Origin: Burkholderiaceae bacterium
GTDB taxonomy: Bacteria; Pseudomonadota; Gammaproteobacteria; Burkholderiales; Burkholderiaceae_E
Length of the DNA: 64,000 bases
Reading direction: 5' to 3'
Assembly (NCBI GenBank): GCA_021463505.1
Contig: JAJTYR010000009.1
Coordinates: 17,275 to 81,274, forward strand
In this document: piece after piece, positions 26,693-35,765 of the stretch
Position numbering within the stretch: position 1 is the first letter of the stretch
Layout of the letters: each line of letters begins with the position of its first letter
Notes under the pieces: model-generated
Database searches by the model: none
What the model saw: only the letters and a program-made list of their open reading frames with translations
What the model was told of the DNA's origin: nothing
Made by a program: the position numbers and the translations under genes

Positions 26693-27010
26693 CTACGAGT
26701 GCCGATCTCCGGGTGGCCCGCGCATGCCGTGGCCGAGCAGGCAGGTGATGCCACTGGAACACGCGAACAGCGCCCAGAAGACGAGAAAGCCGACGGTGTA
26801 GGCGGCCTCGCGGCTGCCGGACAGGTACATGCCGACGATCGCCAGCTCGTGCGGATCGATCATCGAGAACAGCACGCCTTCGGTGACGATCGCCATCAGG
26901 AATGCCGGCCAGAGCACCTGCATCATGACGCGGACGAGCCGCTGGCGACAAGCCGACTCGCGATCGGCGCCGGGCGCGTCTTCCTCCCTGGGTGGCGGCG
27001 CGGCGCTCAT
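26693..27010 (-). CDS. Small two-helix membrane protein of unknown function at the end of the cbb3 operon
   Basis: 105 residues. A polar, acidic N-terminus (1-25) is followed by two hydrophobic helices (about 32-52 and 71-94) joined by a short loop, SMIDPHELAIVGMYLSGSR. The second helix contains CSSGITC. I recognise no named family. It starts inside the ccoH stop (ATGA overlap), so it is translated with ccoH and belongs to the cbb3 oxidase operon. A role in assembly, copper or heme handling, or oxidase stability is plausible from context only. Composition matches its neighbours. Confidence 0.8.
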   Translation of the reverse strand: MSAAPPPREEDAPGADRESACRQRLVRVMMQVLWPAFLMAIVTEGVLFSMIDPHELAIVGMYLSGSREAAYTVGFLVFWALFACSSGITCLLGHGMRGPPGDRHS

Positions 27011-27546
27011 GGCCCGCTCGCCTGCAGCAGGATCGGTGCGTCGAAGCGCGTGACCGCCGGCTCGACCAGCCGCCAGCTGCGAGCCGGGTCTTCGAGCTGC
27101 ACCAGCCAGTGCCCGCGCGCCGGCAGCGCGCCGTTCGCACGGTAGACGCCGCCGCCGACGTGGCGCAGCGGCCAGGCGACGTCGAGTTCGGCGCGGGTGG
27201 CGTGAATCAGCCGCAGCGTGAGTTGCGCCGGCCACTCGGTGTCGTGCGCGGCGGTCGCGGCGGTGATTGCCAGTGCGATCGTCGCGCCGTCCGGGGCCGA
27301 CAGCCGCGCCTGCAGGCCCAGCGCACTGGCCCGCTGGTCGCGCGCCAGCTGCTGGTTGATCGCGCGCCCCTCGCGATAGTAGTCGTCGACGACCATCGAA
27401 TCGGCGGTGGTGACGGCCAGCCAGAAGGTCACGGCCCCGCCGACCAGTGCCGCCGCCGGGGCCAGCGCCAGCAGCCACGGCCAGCGGTGCCGGTACCAGG
27501 GTGCGGGGGCGCGGGCCGTGGGTGCGTGGGTCGTGATCAGGGCCAT
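27007..27546 (-). CDS. ccoH: cbb3 oxidase assembly protein CcoH (FixH)
   Basis: 179 residues. One N-terminal membrane helix (about 22-45) is followed by the FixH signature VVDDYYREGRAINQQLARD, then a periplasmic beta-rich domain. CcoH is needed for stable assembly of the cbb3-type oxidase and can associate with it. It follows ccoG by 5 bp and overlaps the small membrane gene downstream by 4 bp, making translational coupling likely. Confidence 0.93.
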   Translation of the reverse strand: MALITTHAPTARAPAPWYRHRWPWLLALAPAAALVGGAVTFWLAVTTADSMVVDDYYREGRAINQQLARDQRASALGLQARLSAPDGATIALAITAATAAHDTEWPAQLTLRLIHATRAELDVAWPLRHVGGGVYRANGALPARGHWLVQLEDPARSWRLVEPAVTRFDAPILLQASGP

Positions 27547-27551
27547 GCCGG

Positions 27552-28967
27552 TCAGCGCGGGACGAAGAAGGTGGAATGCGCGTCGACGGCGACCGTGGCG
27601 TCGTCGGTGGCCTCGACGTGGAACGATACCCTGTTGCTGCCCGGGCTGCCGTGGCCGGGGCGCACGCGCACGGCCACCGGCACCATCCGCACGCCGGCCG
27701 GGCCCACCTCGAAGCGCGCTTCGCCGGCGACGAAGGCCGTGTCGATGCCGCGTACCGTGACCCGGAAGGTGCGCAGCCGCTCGGACGGATTGATGATCTG
27801 CAGCCGATAACCGTTTTCGATCATGCCCTCTTCCACCTCGCGGCCGAGGGCGCTGTCGCGAATCACGTCCGCCTTCACCGGCGCGCGCAGCGCCAGGTGC
27901 CCGACCAGTGCCAGCGTCACCGCCAGCAGGATCGCCGAGTAGACCAGCACCCGTGGCCGCAGCGTCCGGCGCAGGATGGCGGCGCGATCGAGTTGCTGCG
28001 CCAGCGCATTTTCCGTCGTGTAGCGGATCAGGCCGCGCGGGTAGCCCATCCGGTCCATCACCTGGTTGCAGCCGTCGATGCAGGCAGCGCAGCCGATGCA
28101 TTCGTATTGCAGGCCGTCGCGGATGTCGATGCCGGTCGGACACACGTGCACGCAGACGTCGCAGGCGACGCAGTCGCCCAGTTCGAGGGCCTGCGGGTCG
28201 GCCTTGCGCGAGCGCGCGCCGCGCGGCTCGCCGCGCCCGGGATCGTAGGTGATGACCATCGTGTCCCTGTCGAACATCGCGCTCTGGAAGCGCGCGTACG
28301 GACACATGTACTTGCAGACCTGCTCGCGCATGAAGCCGGCATTGCCCCAGGTGGCGAAGCCGTAGAACAGCACCCAGAAGGTCTGCCAGGGGCCGGTGGA
28401 CAACGTGAGCAGCGCACCGAGCAACTCGCGGATCGGCGTGAAGTAGCCGACGAAGGAAATGCCCGTCCACAGCGCGACCGCCACCCACGACAGGTGCTTG
28501 GCGGCCTTGCGGCCGAACTTGGAGGCGCTCATCGGCGCGCGGTCGAGCTTGATGCGCTGCGCGCGATCGCCCTCGATGCGGCGCTCGATCCACATGAAGA
28601 TCTCGGTGTAAACCGTCTGCGGGCACGCGTAGCCGCACCAGAGCCGGCCCGCAACCGCGGTGAACAGGAACAGCGCAAGCGCGGAGATCACCAGCAGGCC
28701 GGTCAGGTAGATGAAGTCCTGCGGATACAGGACCAGGCCGAACAGGTAGAAGCGGCGTGCCTCGAGATCGAACAGCACCGCCGGGCGATTGCCCCACTGC
28801 AGCCAGGGCAGGCCGTAGAAGACCAGTTGCGTGAGCCAGACCAGCGCCCAGCGCCAGCCGGCGAACCAGCCGCTGACCGCGCGCGGGTAGATCTTGCGGC
28901 GGACCTCGTAGAGGGCGACGTCGGCGTCGGCGCCGGCCCCGCGGGGCGATGGGGCGGAAGAACTCAA
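27552..28967 (-). CDS. ccoG: cbb3 oxidase maturation protein CcoG (FixG/RdxA), polyferredoxin-like
   Basis: 471 residues. Several membrane helices lie in the N-terminal half. Membrane-region cysteines are CGYACP (111-115). Two 4Fe-4S clusters follow: CVACDVCVHVCP (266-276) and CIGCAACIDGC (290-300). A C-terminal Ig-like domain (FixG_C) carries NPSERLRTFRVTVRG. CcoG reduces Cu2+ for oxidase assembly (family knowledge). There is no ATG at the proper place. TTG 28967 overlaps the ccoP stop (TTGA) and gives the expected N-terminus MSSSAPSP, so it is the likely start. Confidence 0.93.
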   Translation of the reverse strand: MSSSAPSPRGAGADADVALYEVRRKIYPRAVSGWFAGWRWALVWLTQLVFYGLPWLQWGNRPAVLFDLEARRFYLFGLVLYPQDFIYLTGLLVISALALFLFTAVAGRLWCGYACPQTVYTEIFMWIERRIEGDRAQRIKLDRAPMSASKFGRKAAKHLSWVAVALWTGISFVGYFTPIRELLGALLTLSTGPWQTFWVLFYGFATWGNAGFMREQVCKYMCPYARFQSAMFDRDTMVITYDPGRGEPRGARSRKADPQALELGDCVACDVCVHVCPTGIDIRDGLQYECIGCAACIDGCNQVMDRMGYPRGLIRYTTENALAQQLDRAAILRRTLRPRVLVYSAILLAVTLALVGHLALRAPVKADVIRDSALGREVEEGMIENGYRLQIINPSERLRTFRVTVRGIDTAFVAGEARFEVGPAGVRMVPVAVRVRPGHGSPGSNRVSFHVEATDDATVAVDAHSTFFVPR

Positions 28968-29893
28968 CGCGGCGCGCCCGATCCCGCGGGCAGGTTCGAC
29001 AGGCCCCAGACGTAGGCGGCGAGCAGGTGCACCTTGCTCTTGCCGAGCATCTCGCCGAACGCCGGCATCTGGTTCGAGCGGCCCTTGACGATCGTTTCCG
29101 TGAGGGTGGCGATGCCGCCGCCGTAGAGCCAGGTCCTGTCGGTGAGGTTGGGCGCACCCAGCGCCGGGTTGCCCTTGCCGTCGGCGCCGTGGCAGGCGAT
29201 GCAGCCGGCGGCCGTGAAGCTCGGCTTGCCCAGCGCTGCGCGCGCCGCGTCGTGGCCGCTGTCGGACAGCGAGAGCACGAAGTTCGCCAGGTTCTGCACG
29301 TCGTCGGCCGAGCCCACCGCGGCCCCCAGCGCCGGCATCACGCCCTGGCGACCGGCGGTGATGGTGGCGACGATCGTCTCGGGGTCGCCGCCCCAGAGCC
29401 AGTCGCGATCGGTGAGGTTCGGAAAGCCGCGGCTGCCGCGCGCATTCGAGCCGTGGCACTGCACGCAGTAGGTGAGGTACATGCGCTCACCGATCTCGCG
29501 TGCCTGGGCGTCGGCGGCGACCGTCGGGATGTCCTGCGCCAGGTACCGGGCGAACAACGGCTCGACCACCTCGTTCACGCGGGCGACTTCGCGCTCGTAC
29601 TGGCTCTTCTGGCTCCAGCCGAGCACGCCCTGCCAGGCGCCGAGTCCCGGATAGAGCACCAGGTAGGCGAGCGCGAAGGCGCAGGTGATCATGAACAGCC
29701 ACAGCCACCAGCGCGGCAGCGGGTGGTTGTACTCCTCGAGCGTCTCGTCCCAGCTGTGGCCGGTGGTGCCGACCTGCGCGCCGGGTGTGCGGCCCCTGGC
29801 CAGTACCAGCGCCAGCCAGACGCAGAAGGCCACCGACACCAGCGTGACGATCGAGATGTAGAGGCTCCAGCCTGAACCGGTGAAGTCGGCCAT
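28964..29893 (-). CDS. ccoP: cbb3-type cytochrome c oxidase subunit III, diheme CcoP (FixP)
   Basis: 309 residues. Two N-terminal membrane helices (about 10-31 and 62-82) are joined by the CcoP signature WDETLEEYNHPLPRWW. Two c-heme domains follow, with CVQCH (143-147) and CIACH (231-235). CcoP receives electrons from periplasmic cytochromes and passes them to CcoO/CcoN. ccoQ lies 16 bp upstream. The stop codon overlaps the ccoG TTG start. Confidence 0.96.
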   Translation of the reverse strand: MADFTGSGWSLYISIVTLVSVAFCVWLALVLARGRTPGAQVGTTGHSWDETLEEYNHPLPRWWLWLFMITCAFALAYLVLYPGLGAWQGVLGWSQKSQYEREVARVNEVVEPLFARYLAQDIPTVAADAQAREIGERMYLTYCVQCHGSNARGSRGFPNLTDRDWLWGGDPETIVATITAGRQGVMPALGAAVGSADDVQNLANFVLSLSDSGHDAARAALGKPSFTAAGCIACHGADGKGNPALGAPNLTDRTWLYGGGIATLTETIVKGRSNQMPAFGEMLGKSKVHLLAAYVWGLSNLPAGSGAPR

Positions 29894-29909
29894 GTGCGGT
29901 TGCTCCGTT

Positions 29910-30050
29910 CTAGTCTTTCTCGGCGAACGGCAGGTTCGCCGCTTCGTCGAAACGCGCCTTCTGGTGCCGGCTGTACGCCCACCCGACGATGCCGAGGAAG
30001 ATCGCCAGGCTCACCACGGCGATCACCCCGCGCAGCACGTTGATGTCCAT
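29910..30050 (-). CDS. ccoQ: cbb3-type oxidase small subunit CcoQ
   Basis: A 46-residue protein starting MDINVLRGVIAVVSLAIFLG. It has one membrane helix (about 7-27) followed by a short polar tail GWAYSRHQKARFDEAANLPF and ending AEKD. This layout, including the acidic tail, is typical of CcoQ/FixQ. The protein supports assembly or stability of the oxidase complex. It sits between ccoO and ccoP in the standard order, 12 and 16 bp from them. Too short for most gene callers but well supported by position. Confidence 0.92.
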   Translation of the reverse strand: MDINVLRGVIAVVSLAIFLGIVGWAYSRHQKARFDEAANLPFAEKD

Positions 30051-30062
30051 GCGTCGCCCCCG

Positions 30063-30680
30063 TCAGCGCGCGGTGCTGCGGATCGACGTCCCGAGCACCT
30101 GCAGGTAGGCGACCAGTGCGTCCATCTCGGTCTTGCCCTCGAGTGCTTTCGGCGCGTCGGCGATCTCGGCGTCGGCATACGGATGGCCGAGTCTGCGCAA
30201 CACCTGCATCTTGCGTTGCACCGTGCCGTCGTCGGCGGCGGCACGCTCCAGCCACGGATAGCCCGGCATGTTGGACTCGGGAACGAGGTCGCGCGGATTC
30301 GTGAGGTGCACCCGGTGCCACTCGTCGCTGTAGCGGCCACCCACGCGCGCGAGGTCGGGCCCGGTGCGCTTGCTGCCCCACATGAACGGCCGGTCGTAGA
30401 CGAACTCGCCGGCCACCGAGTAGTGGCCGTAGCGCTCGGTTTCGGCACGGAACGGCCGGATCATCTGCGAATGGCAGTTCACGCAGCCTTCGCGGATGTA
30501 GACGTCGCGGCCGGTGAGTTCCAGCGGTCCGTAGGGCTTCCATCCGGCGACCGGCTCGGTGGTCGACTTCTGGAAGTAGAGCGGCACGATCTCGACCAGG
30601 CCCCCGAAGCTGATCGCCACCACGATCAGCACCATCAGCAGCGGCAGGTTCTTCTCGATCAGCGAATGCGTGAACTTCAT
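30063..30680 (-). CDS. ccoO: cbb3-type cytochrome c oxidase subunit II, monoheme CcoO (FixO)
   Basis: 205 residues. One N-terminal membrane anchor (about 10-32) is followed by a c-type heme site [15 protein letters not shown] (Cys66, Cys69, His70). The family blocks [19 protein letters not shown] and [16 protein letters not shown] are present. The axial Met is probably in [10 protein letters not shown]. It transfers electrons from CcoP to the catalytic subunit. ccoN ends 19 bp upstream. Confidence 0.96.
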   Translation of the reverse strand: MKFTHSLIEKNLPLLMVLIVVAISFGGLVEIVPLYFQKSTTEPVAGWKPYGPLELTGRDVYIREGCVNCHSQMIRPFRAETERYGHYSVAGEFVYDRPFMWGSKRTGPDLARVGGRYSDEWHRVHLTNPRDLVPESNMPGYPWLERAAADDGTVQRKMQVLRRLGHPYADAEIADAPKALEGKTEMDALVAYLQVLGTSIRSTAR

Positions 30681-30699
30681 CCTCGACTCCGCAGGGGAC

Positions 30700-32115
30700 T
30701 CAGGCGTGGGCGACCGCGACCCCCGGGATCGCGGCGTCGATCGCCTTGCCCCCCCGGATCGTCATCAGGCAGTTGCAGAGCATGACCACCATGCCCGTCA
30801 GGTACAGCAGTCCGCCGAGCACGCGGATGTAGTAGTACGGATAGGTGGCCTTGAGCGACTCGACGAAGGCGTAGGTGAGCGTGCCGTCGGGGTTGGTCGC
30901 GCGCCACATCAGGCCCTGCGTGACGCCGGCGATCCACATCGCGGCGATGTAGAGCACGACGCCGATCGTCGCCACCCAGAAGTGCGCTTCGATCAGGCGC
31001 ACGCTGTGCATCTGCGTGCGCCCGAAGAGCCGCGGCAACAGGTAGTAGATCGAACCCATCGTGATGAATCCGACCCAGCCGAGCGCGCCGGAGTGGACAT
31101 GGCCGACGGTCCAGTCGGTGTAGTGCGACAGCGCGTTGACCGTCTTGATCGACATCATCGGCCCCTCGAAGGTCGACATGCCGTAGAACGACAGCGACAC
31201 CACCAGGAACTTCAGGATCGGATCCTCGCGCAGCTTGTGCCAGGCCCCCGACAGCGTCATGATCCCGTTGATCATCCCGCCCCACGATGGCGCGAGCAGG
31301 ATCAGCGAGAAGATCATGCCGATGCTCTGCGCCCAGTCGGGCAGCGCGGTGTAGTGCAGGTGGTGCGGACCTGCCCACATGTAGGTGAAGATCAGCGCCC
31401 AGAAGTGCACGATCGACAGCCGGTACGAATACACCGGGCGCCCGGCCTGCTTCGGGATGAAGTAGTACATCATCCCGAGGAAGCCGGCGGTGAGGAAGAA
31501 GCCCACCGCGTTGTGTCCGTACCACCACTGCACCATCGCGTCCTGCACGCCGGCATAGACCGAGTACGACTTCGTCCAGGTCACCGGCAGCGCGGCACTG
31601 TTGACGATGTGCAGCACCGCGATCGTGATCACGTAGGCGCCGAAGAACCAGTTGGCGACGTAGATGTGCGGCGTCCTGCGTCGGGCGATGGTGCCGAAGA
31701 ACACGATCGCGTAGGCGACCCAGACCAGCGCGATCAGCACGTCGATCGGCCACTCGAGTTCGGCGTACTCCTTGGTGGTCGACAGACCCAGCGGCAGCGT
31801 GACCGCGGCCGCCACGATGACCAGCTGCCAGCCCCAGAAACTGAACGCGGCGAGCTTCGGCGCGAACAGCGGCACCTGACAGGTGCGCTGCACGACGAAG
31901 TACGATGTGGCGAACAGGGCGCTGCCGCCGAAGGCGAAGATCACCGCGTTGGTGTGCAGCGGGCGCAGACGGCTGTAGGTGAGCCACGGGATGTCCAGGT
32001 TCAGCTGCGGCCATGCGAGCTGGGCCGCGATCCAGACGCCGACCAGCATGCCCACCACGCCCCAGACCACCGCCATCACGCTGAACTGGCGCACGACCTT
32101 GTAGTTGTAGGTCAT
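30700..32115 (-). CDS. ccoN: cbb3-type cytochrome c oxidase catalytic subunit I CcoN (FixN)
   Basis: 471 residues with about 12 membrane helices of the heme-copper oxidase fold. Heme b and CuB ligands appear in [11 protein letters not shown] (His54), [16 protein letters not shown], and [17 protein letters not shown]. Later histidines lie in [17 protein letters not shown]. It reduces O2 with high affinity, supporting growth at low oxygen. ATG 32115 was chosen over an in-frame ATG at 32244, which would read through the Anr box and promoter; GGGGGGA precedes it. First gene of ccoNOQPGH. Confidence 0.97.
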   Translation of the reverse strand: MTYNYKVVRQFSVMAVVWGVVGMLVGVWIAAQLAWPQLNLDIPWLTYSRLRPLHTNAVIFAFGGSALFATSYFVVQRTCQVPLFAPKLAAFSFWGWQLVIVAAAVTLPLGLSTTKEYAELEWPIDVLIALVWVAYAIVFFGTIARRRTPHIYVANWFFGAYVITIAVLHIVNSAALPVTWTKSYSVYAGVQDAMVQWWYGHNAVGFFLTAGFLGMMYYFIPKQAGRPVYSYRLSIVHFWALIFTYMWAGPHHLHYTALPDWAQSIGMIFSLILLAPSWGGMINGIMTLSGAWHKLREDPILKFLVVSLSFYGMSTFEGPMMSIKTVNALSHYTDWTVGHVHSGALGWVGFITMGSIYYLLPRLFGRTQMHSVRLIEAHFWVATIGVVLYIAAMWIAGVTQGLMWRATNPDGTLTYAFVESLKATYPYYYIRVLGGLLYLTGMVVMLCNCLMTIRGGKAIDAAIPGVAVAHA

Positions 32116-32142
32116 TCGATTCCCCCCGGTTCGTCGCCCGGA

Positions 32143-32184
32143 ATTATCTTGAGCGCGGCAACGGTAGCACTTGCGCTGGATCAA
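32143..32184 (-). promoter_or_regulatory. Anr/FNR-dependent promoter of ccoN
   Basis: Read on the minus strand, TTGATCCAGCGCAA (32184-32171) matches the FNR/Anr consensus TTGAT-N4-ATCAA at 8 of 10 arm positions. A -10 hexamer GATAAT lies at 32148-32143, predicting a start near 32136. That puts the centre of the box at -41.5, the exact spacing of class II FNR promoters. This supports induction of the oxidase at low oxygen. Confidence 0.75.
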
Positions 32185-32200
32185 TGGCAGCCTGAAGCGC

Positions 32201-32413
32201 TCAGCGTACCGCTCGAGGGGGATCCTGTCGTCCGGGCGCCTCACCCTTCGGAGTGATCTGCGTCGGAGCAGGCCGGTCGTCGTCGACGAGGATGCTGTGC
32301 GCGGGCGCGTCCATGTCGTCGAACTGGCCGCTCTCCGACATGCGCAGAAAGAGCCACGCCGCCAGCACGATGATCCCCAGGCTGAGCGGAATCAGCAGGT
32401 ACAGCGCCTCCAT
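32201..32413 (-). CDS. ccoS: cbb3 oxidase maturation protein CcoS
   Basis: 70 residues. A single N-terminal membrane helix (about 5-24) is followed by the signature [19 protein letters not shown]. CcoS is needed for cofactor insertion (heme and CuB) into CcoN. It starts one base inside the ccoI stop. The ccoN promoter lies directly after its stop codon. The C-terminal Pro/Arg-rich 15 residues are variable. Confidence 0.93.
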   Translation of the reverse strand: MEALYLLIPLSLGIIVLAAWLFLRMSESGQFDDMDAPAHSILVDDDRPAPTQITPKGEAPGRQDPPRAVR

Positions 32414-34878
32414 CAGGGCCTCCGGGGCGCGGCCGGGATCAGCCGCAGCGCATTGAGCACCACCAGCAGCGAACTGCCCGACATGCCGATCGCGGCCGCC
32501 CAAGGGGGCACCCAGCCGACGGCTGCGGCCGGGATCGCCAGCAGATTGTAGGCGAGCGCCCAGCCGAGATTGGTGCGCACCACCGATCGCGTGCGCAGCG
32601 CCAGCGCGCGCAGGCCGACGAGTTCGTCGAGCGAGCGGCCGAGCAGCACGACCGCGGCCGCGGTGCGCGCCAGCGAGGTCGCACGGCCGACGGCCACCGA
32701 GACATCGGCGGCCGCCAGCACCGGGGCGTCGTTGATGCCGTCGCCGACCATCAGCACGCGCCGTCCCTGCCGTTGCAGGCGGCGCACGTATTCGAGCTTG
32801 CGCGCAGGGCTGGCGTCGGCGAGCGCGGCCTCGATGTCGAGCGCCGCCGCAACCTGCGCAACCGCTGTCTCGCGGTCGCCCGACAGCAGGTGCAGCTGCA
32901 GGCCCGCCGCCACCAGTGTCGCGCACACCGGCTGTGCTTCGTCGCGCAGGCGGTCGCGGAAATGCAATCGCGCGAGCGGCGCGTCGTCGCGTGCGAGCCA
33001 GACCAGCGTGTCGCTCGCGCAGGCCGGATCGGCGCGGCCGTGGTCGGCGTGCAGCAGCGCCGGATGCCAGTCGGCGACGAAGGCGATCGAGCCGAGCCGG
33101 TAGCGTCGACCGTCGACCACGCCTTCGACGCCCATCCCCGGAACGGTCGCGCCGTCGTCGGGCACCGCCGCGGGCCGCGTCGCATCGCCGGCGGCGCACC
33201 GGATCGACTCGGCCAGCGGATGCGATTGCCCGGATTCCAGCGACGCGGCGATCGACAGCGCCTGCGCGCGCGCGGCGTCCGCCGGGGCGTCGTCCAGGAT
33301 CGCGACCTGCACCAGTTCGGGGCGGCCGTGCGTGAGCGTGCCGGTCTTGTCGAAGACCACGTCGGTGCAGGCGGCCACCTGTTCGAGCGCATCGCCGCGC
33401 GCGACCAGCATGCCGCGGCGCATCGCGGCCCCGGTGGCCGCCGCGAGCGCGGCCGGCGTGGCCATCGACAGCGCGCACGGGCAGGAAACCACCAGCACCG
33501 CGATCGCCACGTGCGCGGCGCGCGCCGGATCGACCTGCATCCAGGCGAGCCAGACGCCGGCGGCCAGCAGCAGCAACGCCGCCACGAACCCGCGTGCGAT
33601 CCGCTCGGCCAGCCCTGCCAGGCGCGGCTTGCTGGCCGCGGCGCGCTCGACCAGGCGCTCGATCGTGGAGATCGCGCTCTCGGCGCTGGTGCGCAACACG
33701 CGCATCAGCACCGGTGCGCCGGCGTTGATCGCCCCGCCCGGCACCTCGTCGCCCGGCACACGTGCCACCGGCAACGACTCGCCGGTGAGCAGCGACTGGT
33801 CGATCGCGGTGCGGCCCTCGACGAGCGTCGCATCGACCGCGACCCGCTCGCCGACGGCGACCCGGAACAGTTCGTCCGGCACGAGGCGCGTGGCGCTCAC
33901 GCGCTCGATTGCGCCGCTGGCGCGATCGACGCGCTCGACCGTGTCGGGAATCGCGGCGGCCAGCGCATCGATCGCGCGGCTGGTGCGCCGGCGTGCGATC
34001 CACTCGATGTAACGCGCTGCCAGCAGCAGGAAGACGAACATCGTGACCGAATCGAAGTAGACCTCGCCGTGGCCGGTGACGGTGGCGTGCACGCTGGCGG
34101 CGAACGCAGCGAGCAGGCCGACGACCACCGGCACGTCCATGCCGACGCTGCGCGCGCGCAGGTCGCGCCAGGCGCCGCCGAAGAACGGCGTCGCCGAATA
34201 CAGCATCACCGGCAGCGTGAGCAGCAGGCTCGCCCAGCGCAACAGGTTCTCGTGCTGCCACTCGAGGTCGCCGGGTTCGGCGACATAGGCCGGCACGGCG
34301 TACATCATGACCTGCATCATCCCGAGACCGGCGATGAACAGGCGCCGGAACATCGCCTTGCTGGTGCGCTGGATCTGCGCTTCGCGCTCGCGCGCGTCGA
34401 ACGGCAGCGCGCGATAGCCGAGCCGCCCGATCGCGTCGAGCAACGAAGACAGGCGCGTCTGTGCCGGGTTCCAGCGCAGCGTTGCGCGGCCCGTGGCGAG
34501 GTTCACCGAGGCCGCCTCGACGCCCTGGCGGCGGCGCAGCCCCTGTTCGAGCAGCCAGGCGCAGGCGCCGCAGCGCAGCCCGTCGACCATCAGCGTGGCC
34601 TCGCAGGCGGCGTCGCTGCTGCGCACGAAGCGCGCCTGCACGTCGGCGTCGTCGTAGACCTCGAGCGCCGCGAGCGCGGGCGGCACGATCGCGGCGCCGG
34701 CCGCCGGTGCGCTGCGGGTGCGGTAGTAATCGTCGAGACCCGCAGCGACGATCGCCTCGGCCACTGCCTGGCAGCCCGCGCAGCACGTCTCGCGCGCGCT
34801 GCCGTCGAGGTTCACCACCCAGCGCCCCGGCCGATCGACCGGCTCGCCGCAGTGAAAGCAGGCGAGCGCGCCGTTCAC
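32413..34878 (-). CDS. ccoI: Copper-translocating P1B-type ATPase CcoI (FixI)
   Basis: 821 residues. CcoI moves copper across the inner membrane for the CuB site of cbb3 oxidase. An N-terminal Cys module (CFHCGEP and CCAGC, 7-36) is followed by an HMA domain with GLRCGAC (Cys103, Cys106). Then come eight predicted helices with CPC (466-468), the TGES actuator loop (365-368), phosphorylated Asp510 in DKTGTLTHG, and GDGINDAP near 700. GTG 34878 overlaps the stop of the upstream gene (GTGA), which fits coupled translation; an in-frame GTG at 34896 is the alternative. ccoS follows with 1-bp overlap. Confidence 0.95.
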   Translation of the reverse strand: MNGALACFHCGEPVDRPGRWVVNLDGSARETCCAGCQAVAEAIVAAGLDDYYRTRSAPAAGAAIVPPALAALEVYDDADVQARFVRSSDAACEATLMVDGLRCGACAWLLEQGLRRRQGVEAASVNLATGRATLRWNPAQTRLSSLLDAIGRLGYRALPFDAREREAQIQRTSKAMFRRLFIAGLGMMQVMMYAVPAYVAEPGDLEWQHENLLRWASLLLTLPVMLYSATPFFGGAWRDLRARSVGMDVPVVVGLLAAFAASVHATVTGHGEVYFDSVTMFVFLLLAARYIEWIARRRTSRAIDALAAAIPDTVERVDRASGAIERVSATRLVPDELFRVAVGERVAVDATLVEGRTAIDQSLLTGESLPVARVPGDEVPGGAINAGAPVLMRVLRTSAESAISTIERLVERAAASKPRLAGLAERIARGFVAALLLLAAGVWLAWMQVDPARAAHVAIAVLVVSCPCALSMATPAALAAATGAAMRRGMLVARGDALEQVAACTDVVFDKTGTLTHGRPELVQVAILDDAPADAARAQALSIAASLESGQSHPLAESIRCAAGDATRPAAVPDDGATVPGMGVEGVVDGRRYRLGSIAFVADWHPALLHADHGRADPACASDTLVWLARDDAPLARLHFRDRLRDEAQPVCATLVAAGLQLHLLSGDRETAVAQVAAALDIEAALADASPARKLEYVRRLQRQGRRVLMVGDGINDAPVLAAADVSVAVGRATSLARTAAAVVLLGRSLDELVGLRALALRTRSVVRTNLGWALAYNLLAIPAAAVGWVPPWAAAIGMSGSSLLVVLNALRLIPAAPRRP

Positions 34879-35654
34879 CGCAACCAGTTCAGGCACGCGT
34901 CGACCACCGCATGCAGATGTGCGAGCGGCTCGACGCGGGCGAAACCGGCCACACCGAAGGCGACGACGACCAGACCGGCCGCGAAGCGTGCGCGCCGGCT
35001 CGCCAGCAGGCGCGCGCCACGTTGTGCGGCCAGTCCCAGCGCGAGCAGGTTGGGCAAGGTGCCCAGACCGAAGGCCAGCAACAGCAGCGCGCCGTGGGCT
35101 GCACTGCCCGAGACCAGCGCGGCGGCGAGCGCGCCGTAGACCATGCCGCACGGCACCCAGCCCCAGGCGGCGCCGGCGGCGAGCGCTCCGGGGATGCTCG
35201 CAGCGCCCAGCAGACGCGTCGCACGCGGGCCGATGCGACGCCACGCCGCGGTGCCGGCGCGCTCGAGCACACGCAGGTGCCGCAATCCGCCGCCGGCCGG
35301 GAATGCGAGCGCCAGGCCCAGCGCGATCAGCACGAGGTTGGCTGCAACGAACGCCACCTGCTGGACCGGCAGCACCCGGGCCGCGAGCCACGCCGCCGAT
35401 CCGACGCCACCCGCCAGCGCCCCGGCGACGGTGTAGCTCGCGATGCGCCCCGTGTTGTAGGCCAGTTGCAGCTGCCAGGCCGCGTGCGCCGCGGCGCGCG
35501 TTGCGTCACCGGCCTGCCCGCGGTTCGCGACCATGCGGTGACGCGTGCCGAGCAGCGTGACGATGCCGCCGCACATGCCCGCGCAATGCACGCCGCCGAA
35601 CAGGCCGAGCAGGAAGACGGAGAGCAGCGCGGAGAGCAGGGACGGGCCGATCAT
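34875..35654 (-). CDS. TauE/SafE-DsbD_2-like membrane protein linked to cbb3 oxidase assembly
   Basis: 259 residues with six or seven hydrophobic helices. The N-terminus carries LFGGVHCAGMCGGIV (His23, Cys24, Cys28), typical of the DsbD_2-like 'sulfite exporter TauE/SafE' group often found beside ccoI. A second Cys site is WGWVPCGMVYGALA. The two Cys sites suggest metal or thiol handling across the membrane. Its stop overlaps the ccoI GTG, so the two are probably coupled and the protein likely serves copper supply or oxidase maturation (inference). Divergent from mtnA (111-bp gap). Confidence 0.85.
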   Translation of the reverse strand: MIGPSLLSALLSVFLLGLFGGVHCAGMCGGIVTLLGTRHRMVANRGQAGDATRAAAHAAWQLQLAYNTGRIASYTVAGALAGGVGSAAWLAARVLPVQQVAFVAANLVLIALGLALAFPAGGGLRHLRVLERAGTAAWRRIGPRATRLLGAASIPGALAAGAAWGWVPCGMVYGALAAALVSGSAAHGALLLLAFGLGTLPNLLALGLAAQRGARLLASRRARFAAGLVVVAFGVAGFARVEPLAHLHAVVDACLNWLR

Positions 35655-35765
35655 GACGAACACCGCGACGTTCGCGGGGGAGGGGGGACTGCAGGCGCTA
35701 GACTTGAGGTTGTGCTCAATGCTACCGCGGCGCAGCGCCGATCTGTCCGTTATCGGGTATTGACC

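Noticed and set aside
35704..35719. Inverted repeat TTGAG-6-CTCAA between the DsbD_2-like gene and mtnA, considered as an FNR-type site
   Set aside because: Spacing and arms do not fit the FNR consensus and no aligned -10 is seen.
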